A DNA stretch of 9,689 bases from JBFWVD01 sp050246915 (GTDB lineage: Bacteria; Actinomycetota; Acidimicrobiia; Acidimicrobiales; Ilumatobacteraceae). The stretch lies in assembly GCA_050246915.1 (NCBI GenBank), contig JBFWVD010000139.1, positions 1-9,689 of the forward strand, in the 5' to 3' direction. This document shows, piece by piece, positions 5,403-9,689 of this stretch. Made by a program: the position numbers and the translations under genes. Under the pieces are notes generated by a model. The model did not search any database. It had not been told where the DNA came from and worked only from the letters and a program-made list of their open reading frames with translations. Position 1 is the stretch's first letter. Every line of letters starts with the position of its first letter.

Positions 5403-6593
5403 ATGGTGTCGAACAAGCGTGATCACGCCAACGAAGCCGGCGTCGTGGCCGCCGCTCGACGCGCGAGCTGGCGGAGGCGTGGCGTACGCGTGACCGTGGC
5501 GGGCGTGGTCGCTCTCACTGCCGCGAGCTGTGGGAGCGACGATCCGGAGTCGGCCGCCACGACGGCGCCGTCGGCTGTGACAGCTTCGTCGAGCGCACCG
5601 GGTTCAGACTCAACGGCGGCTGCGGGAAGCGGCACGTCGTCGGTCCAGTCCGATGCCTCATGGGATGCGATCGTCGAGGCGGCCAAGGCAGAAGGTTCCG
5701 TGATGTTCTACACGGTCGGCGTGCCAGCCCTTGTCGATCCGGTTGGCAAGGCCTTCGAGGCGGAATACGGGATCAAGTTCGAGTACGTGCGAAACACCGG
5801 CCCGGACTTCATCGCGGCCGTGGAGACGGAATTGAAGACGGGGAAGGGGATCGGCGACGTCATCGGCACGCCGGACCTGACCTGGCTCGGCACGATGGAC
5901 GCGGGAAACAACTGGCAGTCACTCGCCGAGCTGCCGAACCTGTCCGCACCCGACTTCCAGGACGACTGGGTGCGTGGCAAGTCGTCGTACATCCTCGAGT
6001 CGATCTACGCGAACGGTTGGGGCTACAACTCCGAGCTCTACCCGGGAGGACCGAAGAGCTGCGATGACCTGCTCGATCCGAAGCTGGATGGACTGATCGG
6101 GATCATCGATCCCACGTACCCGGAGGCTGTCGATCAGCTCGCCAACTTCGAGGACCAGTGTGGTGAAGGATTTCTCGAGAAGTTGGGCGCGCAGCACCCG
6201 AGGATCTATTCGGGAAGTCTGCCGATGGTCGAATCTCTGGCTTCCGGTGAGACGGTCGTCAACATGAACTCGTCCAGCTTGATCCAGAGCAACCTCGTTG
6301 CGCAGGGCGCGCCACTCGCTGTGTTCCAAGAAGACTGGAACACGCGCGTCATCCCGACCTTCGCGGCCGTGCCCACGTCGGCACCGCACCCGAACGCCGC
6401 GCTCGTGTTCGCCAACTTTCTCATCAGCCGTGCCGGCAACGAGGCGCGAGGCGGATGGCCGTCTCAGCTTGATTCCATTCGCGGCATCGAGGGTCACAAG
6501 TACGCAGGCGACTTCGAGTTCCGCGATCCGTCGAAGTTGACGCCGGAACAGATCGCCGACTACCAGGCTCGGTTCGACGCAGCGATGCGGTGA
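5403..6593 (+). CDS. ABC transporter solute-binding lipoprotein, family 1 (FbpA/AfuA-like)
   Basis: A 396-residue secreted binding protein. I choose ATG 5403 over the in-frame ATG 5382 because AGGGGA (5390-5395) lies seven bases before it and nothing suitable precedes the other. The N-terminus has a basic region (ARRASWRRRGVRV), a hydrophobic stretch and a lipobox-like ALTAASC, with C43 as the likely lipidated cysteine. A Ser/Ala/Thr-rich linker (about 44-84) leads to the binding domain. ASWDAIVEAAKAEGSVMFYT is the typical first strand of iron/polyamine-class binding proteins, and SIYANGWGYNS the conserved core segment. The adjacent tyrosine pair that coordinates ferric iron in FbpA-type proteins is absent: no YY occurs anywhere in the protein. 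The ligand is therefore uncertain and may be an organic acid or another small molecule. The ATPase and permease genes follow. Confidence 0.88.
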   Translation: MVSNKRDHANEAGVVAAARRASWRRRGVRVTVAGVVALTAASCGSDDPESAATTAPSAVTASSSAPGSDSTAAAGSGTSSVQSDASWDAIVEAAKAEGSVMFYTVGVPALVDPVGKAFEAEYGIKFEYVRNTGPDFIAAVETELKTGKGIGDVIGTPDLTWLGTMDAGNNWQSLAELPNLSAPDFQDDWVRGKSSYILESIYANGWGYNSELYPGGPKSCDDLLDPKLDGLIGIIDPTYPEAVDQLANFEDQCGEGFLEKLGAQHPRIYSGSLPMVESLASGETVVNMNSSSLIQSNLVAQGAPLAVFQEDWNTRVIPTFAAVPTSAPHPNAALVFANFLISRAGNEARGGWPSQLDSIRGIEGHKYAGDFEFRDPSKLTPEQIADYQARFDAAMR

Positions 6594-6634
6594 GCCAGCT
6601 GGCGAGCAGATCGAGCGCCACAGAGGCGCACCTG

Positions 6635-6659
6635 ACAAGCGCTGCCCGGGCACGCTTGT
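6635..6659 (+). terminator. Intercistronic hairpin between binding-protein and ATPase genes
   Basis: ACAAGCG (6635-6641) pairs perfectly with CGCTTGT (6653-6659). After a bulged C the loop region TGCCCGGGCA is itself a palindrome, so the stem can extend inward almost to a CCGG tetraloop. Only a very short T run follows. It looks more like a partial terminator or an mRNA-stabilising/processing hairpin than a full factor-independent terminator. It could raise binding-protein levels over the membrane components, as is common in such operons. A second palindrome, GCCAGCTGGC (6594-6603), directly follows the binding-protein stop codon. Confidence 0.5.
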
Positions 6660-6681
6660 TCGCATGGGAGGCGCGCATCCT

Positions 6682-7881
6682 GTGGCAGCTGCGGTAGAAG
6701 TCCGCAATCTGGTCAAGACCTTCGGTGGCCCGAAGGGCACCGTAGCTATCGACGATCTCACCTTCGACATCGAGGATGGCCAATTCCTTGTGCTCCTCGG
6801 TCCGAGCGGATGTGGGAAGACCACCACGCTCCGGTGCCTCGCAGGATTGGAGACCGCCGACGCCGGCCAGATCGGAATGCGAGACGAGGTGGTGTTCGAC
6901 GCGAACCGCAAGGTGAACCGGCCTCCTGAACGCCGCAACATCGGGATGGTGTTCCAGTCGTATGCGCTTTGGCCGAACATGACGGTGCGACAGAACCTCG
7001 AGTATCCCCTCAAGGCACGTCGACTACAGGAAGGTCTGCAGCATGACTGGGTCGGCGAGATCGCCCGGGTGGTCGAATGTCACGAGTTGCTCCACCGATA
7101 CCCGGGTCAGCTCAGCGGCGGCCAGCAGCAGCGCGTCGCTCTCGCGCGCGGACTGGTGTCCCGTCCCAACCTCATCCTGTTCGACGAGCCACTGAGCAAC
7201 CTCGACGCGCGCCTACGGAAGGCGGTGCGGTCCGAGCTCCACCGGCTCCATCGCAGGCTCGGCTTCACCGCGGTGTACGTCACACACGACCAGGAGGAAG
7301 CGTTCGCGTTGGCTGACCAGCTCATGATCATGCGCAACGGACGTATCGAGCAGTCGGGAACGCCATATGAGATCTACCGGAATCCCGCCACTGACTACGT
7401 CGCGGAGTTCGTTGGCATGTCGAACCGGTTCATGATCGAACCGTCCGCAACGGGTTGGATCATCGCCGGCGAGCGGTTGGAGGATGATCATGCGCTCGTC
7501 AACCGGAATTCGGCTCGTCATCCGTTCGCCATTCGGCTGAGGCCGGACGACATACAGGTCCTCCGAACCCCCACGGAGTCTCGGCGTGCTGACACCGTTC
7601 TTGCCGTCACCTTCGTCGACGCGTCGTTCGCAGCGCGCTCGATGGACGTCGTCGTGGATCTTGCTGGGACGCTCGTTCACGCCCAGGTGCCGTCTGCGGA
7701 CTCGTACGCGACCTTCGCGAGCACAGAGGTCGGCGACCGCTTATGGATCGGGTTCCGGGCAGCGGACGCCGTGCCGTTCGACCTGAGCGGTTACCGGCTC
7801 GACGTCGACCGAACGTTTGCGCAGTCCGCCGACGCGACCGAGTCAGGTCAGCCACGTCAACGCCCTTCACTCAACTCGTGA
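6682..7881 (+). CDS. ABC transporter ATP-binding protein (FbpC/PotA/MalK-like, with TOBE-like C-terminus)
   Basis: A 399-residue ATPase from GTG 6682, which has GGGAGG (6666-6671) ten bases upstream. An in-frame ATG at 6664 would add six residues but has no ribosome binding site. All ABC motifs are intact: Walker A GPSGCGKTT (40-48), Q-loop VFQSYALWPNMTV with Q92, signature LSGGQQQRVALARGL (144 on), Walker B LILFDE (164-169), D-loop SNLD and H-loop VTHDQ with H202. Residues beyond about 240 form the extension carrying an OB-like TOBE domain found in ATPases of importers for ferric iron, polyamines and sugars. It energises the importer by hydrolysing ATP as a dimer at the cytoplasmic face of the permease. 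The stop codon overlaps the permease start (GTGA, 7878-7881), indicating translational coupling. Confidence 0.95.
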   Translation: MAAAVEVRNLVKTFGGPKGTVAIDDLTFDIEDGQFLVLLGPSGCGKTTTLRCLAGLETADAGQIGMRDEVVFDANRKVNRPPERRNIGMVFQSYALWPNMTVRQNLEYPLKARRLQEGLQHDWVGEIARVVECHELLHRYPGQLSGGQQQRVALARGLVSRPNLILFDEPLSNLDARLRKAVRSELHRLHRRLGFTAVYVTHDQEEAFALADQLMIMRNGRIEQSGTPYEIYRNPATDYVAEFVGMSNRFMIEPSATGWIIAGERLEDDHALVNRNSARHPFAIRLRPDDIQVLRTPTESRRADTVLAVTFVDASFAARSMDVVVDLAGTLVHAQVPSADSYATFASTEVGDRLWIGFRAADAVPFDLSGYRLDVDRTFAQSADATESGQPRQRPSLNS

Positions 7882-9596
7882 ACGCGATGCATCAAGTTCC
7901 AGAGCGCGCGTCCTCGCGGTCGCACTCCTGGGCTGACCATGTGGTCCGCCATCGGGGACGGCTTGGGATCATCGTTCTCGTTGCCGTTCTGGGCGTCATG
8001 ATCGTCATGCCGTTGGTTCAGTTGCAGCGCCGAGCGCTGTCCAACGGCCAGGCCGGGTACCGGACGGCCTTCGGTGACAAGGACTTCGGCGACGTCCTCG
8101 GGACCACAGTGTGGCTCGCACTCGCGACGACGTTCCTGAGCCTTGTCATCGGGACAGCAATGGCCTTCGTGGCCGACCAGCTTCCGCCTCGTTTGCGGAT
8201 GCTCGGAATACTGCCGCTGCTGCCGATCGTGCTGCCGCCGATCGCCTCCATCGTCGGATGGAGCTTCCTGCTGAACTCCCGAACCGGCTACATCAACGTG
8301 CTCCTGAGACACCTTCCGTGGTGGTCGGATCTCGTGACCGGTCCGATCGACGTCTACACCGCCCGATGGATCGTACTCGTGACCGTCGCAGGCTTCAGCT
8401 CGTTCGTCTATGCCTTCGTCAGCGCCGGTCTCAGAAGCATCCCTTCGTCGCTGCTCGAAGCTGCCCGCACTGCAGGTCACACGGAGCTTCGAGCCAACCT
8501 TCGCGTTGCGATGCCCCTGCTTCGTCCGGCCTTCGCTAACGCCACCGTGGTCGTCTTCCTGCTTGCCCTGTCGCAGGTGACAGCACCGCTCTTGCTCGGA
8601 CGCCAACATGGGATCGATGTCCTCGCAACCGAGATGATCAACTACACACGGCAGACCCCGGCCAACTACGGCGCGGCGGCGGCGATCGGGTCTCCGCTGC
8701 TGTTCTTCGGCGTGGCCCTTGTCGTCATCCAGCGTTTGGTCATCGGCGACGCCACGCGCTTTGTCACACATGGCAGCAAGGGGTTCACGGAGCGCACTCA
8801 TGCGTCGTGGTGGTCGGTGCCGATTCTGCTGACCTACGGCGCATTCGTCGTGGCGCTTCCGTTGTTGGCCTTGATCGATCGAGCATTGGCGCCGTTCTCG
8901 ACGGGCAAAATCCGATTCGACCGCTATTCGTTGGAGAATGTGCGCACGACGCTTGGCGACCCGCGCCTACGTGATGCGGTGGCGACCAGCCTGACCGTGT
9001 CGGTGATCGCGGTCATCGTGTCCCTCGTCGTCGGGTTCATCGCCGCCTCGTTCCTGGCGCACGCCAGCGAGCGAGGTTTTCTGCGTCATCTCGTCGATCT
9101 GCTCGTGGAGCTCCCTTTGATGATCCCTGCCGCAGTGTTCGGGGTCGGGTTCCTCATGACGTATGCCGGTGAGCCGTTCAACCTGTACGGCTCGCGCATC
9201 GTGATCGTCCTCGTGTACGTGACGCTCATGATCCCGTTCGCCACAAGGATGCAGTTGACGTCGTTGATCTCTCTCGGTACCCAGTACTCCGAGGCGTCCC
9301 GCGTCGCCGGCGCCGGGAGGTTGCGGACCACGGCCAGGGTGATGCTTCCGCTGGCGAGGCCGGCTATCGGAGGCGCCGCCGCGCTCATGTTCGTGCTCCT
9401 CAGCCACGAGTTCACGGCGTCGGTCATGGTTCGCTCGACGACAACTCAGGTCATGGGAACGATCCTGTTCGACTTCTACGAGAATGGCACCTTCGGCTGG
9501 GTCGCGACGATGTCACTCGTCATGGCATTCATCACCTCGTGCGGACTCGTCGTGGCTTTCGTGCTCGGCGGCAGAAGGGTGCTGGATCGGATGTGA
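7878..9596 (+). CDS. ABC transporter permease, two fused membrane domains (FbpB/AfuB-like)
   Basis: A 572-residue integral membrane protein from GTG 7878, sharing GTGA with the ATPase stop; an in-frame ATG at 7887 is the alternative start. Neither has a clear ribosome binding site, which fits coupling to the upstream gene. The chain has two homologous halves of about 280 residues, each with about six membrane segments; the first is LGIIVLVAVLGVMIVMPLV (29-47). Each half carries an EAA loop that docks on the ATPase: LLEAARTAGHTELRANLRV (192-210) then MPLLRP, and YSEASRVAGAGRLRTTARV (470-488) then MLPLARP. A single fused permease serving both halves of the pore is typical of ferric-type importers. 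Together with the two preceding genes it completes a three-gene importer. Substrate specificity comes from the binding protein and remains open. Confidence 0.94.
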   Translation: MNAMHQVPERASSRSHSWADHVVRHRGRLGIIVLVAVLGVMIVMPLVQLQRRALSNGQAGYRTAFGDKDFGDVLGTTVWLALATTFLSLVIGTAMAFVADQLPPRLRMLGILPLLPIVLPPIASIVGWSFLLNSRTGYINVLLRHLPWWSDLVTGPIDVYTARWIVLVTVAGFSSFVYAFVSAGLRSIPSSLLEAARTAGHTELRANLRVAMPLLRPAFANATVVVFLLALSQVTAPLLLGRQHGIDVLATEMINYTRQTPANYGAAAAIGSPLLFFGVALVVIQRLVIGDATRFVTHGSKGFTERTHASWWSVPILLTYGAFVVALPLLALIDRALAPFSTGKIRFDRYSLENVRTTLGDPRLRDAVATSLTVSVIAVIVSLVVGFIAASFLAHASERGFLRHLVDLLVELPLMIPAAVFGVGFLMTYAGEPFNLYGSRIVIVLVYVTLMIPFATRMQLTSLISLGTQYSEASRVAGAGRLRTTARVMLPLARPAIGGAAALMFVLLSHEFTASVMVRSTTTQVMGTILFDFYENGTFGWVATMSLVMAFITSCGLVVAFVLGGRRVLDRM

Positions 9597-9599
9597 TCC

Positions 9600-9689
9600 A
9601 TGGAGATCGCTGCAGCCACGGTCGTGAGCTCGATGTGTCGTACGAAGGCGTCCCGCAGCGGCGACAGACGGATTGCAACGACGCGCGGG
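9600..9689 (+). CDS. Possible start of a further gene, cut by the window edge
   Basis: An ATG three bases after the permease stop opens a frame that continues to the end of the window (30 codons, MEIAAATVVSSMCRTKASRSG and on). There is no good ribosome binding site, and the peptide matches nothing I recognise. The complementary strand also has an open frame here (ending around 9480, inside the permease) with equally G/C-rich third positions, so direction cannot be decided. No terminator is visible after the permease gene. Confidence 0.2.
   Translation, partial: MEIAAATVVSSMCRTKASRSGDRRIATTRG

Noticed and set aside
7857..8801. 314-codon antisense frame opposite the permease
   Set aside because: The peptide is Arg/Asp/Gln/His-rich without a fold signature. 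It is complementary to a clearly real membrane protein gene.

Overview
The window looks like chromosomal DNA from a high-GC Gram-positive-type bacterium, most likely an actinobacterium. Protein-coding frames are rich in G/C at third positions, GTG starts are common, and a lipoprotein-type transport component and a class III cyclase-LuxR signalling protein are present. I cannot name the species. No phage, insertion sequence or CRISPR is visible.

Left part (1-2236): about 417 bases without a convincing gene carry two small repeat families. Next, on the minus strand, is a three-domain signalling gene (class III cyclase homology domain, receiver, LuxR/NarL helix-turn-helix). A single-base frameshift breaks it inside the receiver domain (418-1574). 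A doubtful short ORF with a strong ribosome binding site sits directly upstream of it. Facing away on the plus strand is a small cupin-fold protein (1789-2214).

Middle part (2237-5264): an AhpD/carboxymuconolactone decarboxylase-like protein (minus, 2237-2833) is divergent from an FAD-dependent monooxygenase-like oxidoreductase (plus, 2954-4399), followed by a TetR-family regulator (4560-5264).

Right part (5403-9596): a binding-protein-dependent ABC importer of the FbpABC/AfuABC type. It consists of a lipoprotein solute-binding protein, an ATPase with a C-terminal TOBE-like extension, and a single-chain permease with two fused membrane domains. ATPase and permease overlap by four bases. A strong hairpin separates the binding-protein gene from the ATPase gene.

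The most informative observation is a GTGAGC-based, partly symmetrical motif in front of the monooxygenase/AhpD divergent pair, in front of the tetR gene, and in front of the binding-protein gene. In two of the three places it sits in the same register over a predictable -10 box. This suggests that the TetR protein controls its own gene, the redox enzymes and the importer as one local regulon for uptake and oxidation of an unidentified compound. The binding protein lacks the adjacent Tyr-Tyr pair of classical ferric-binding proteins, so an organic substrate is at least as likely as iron.
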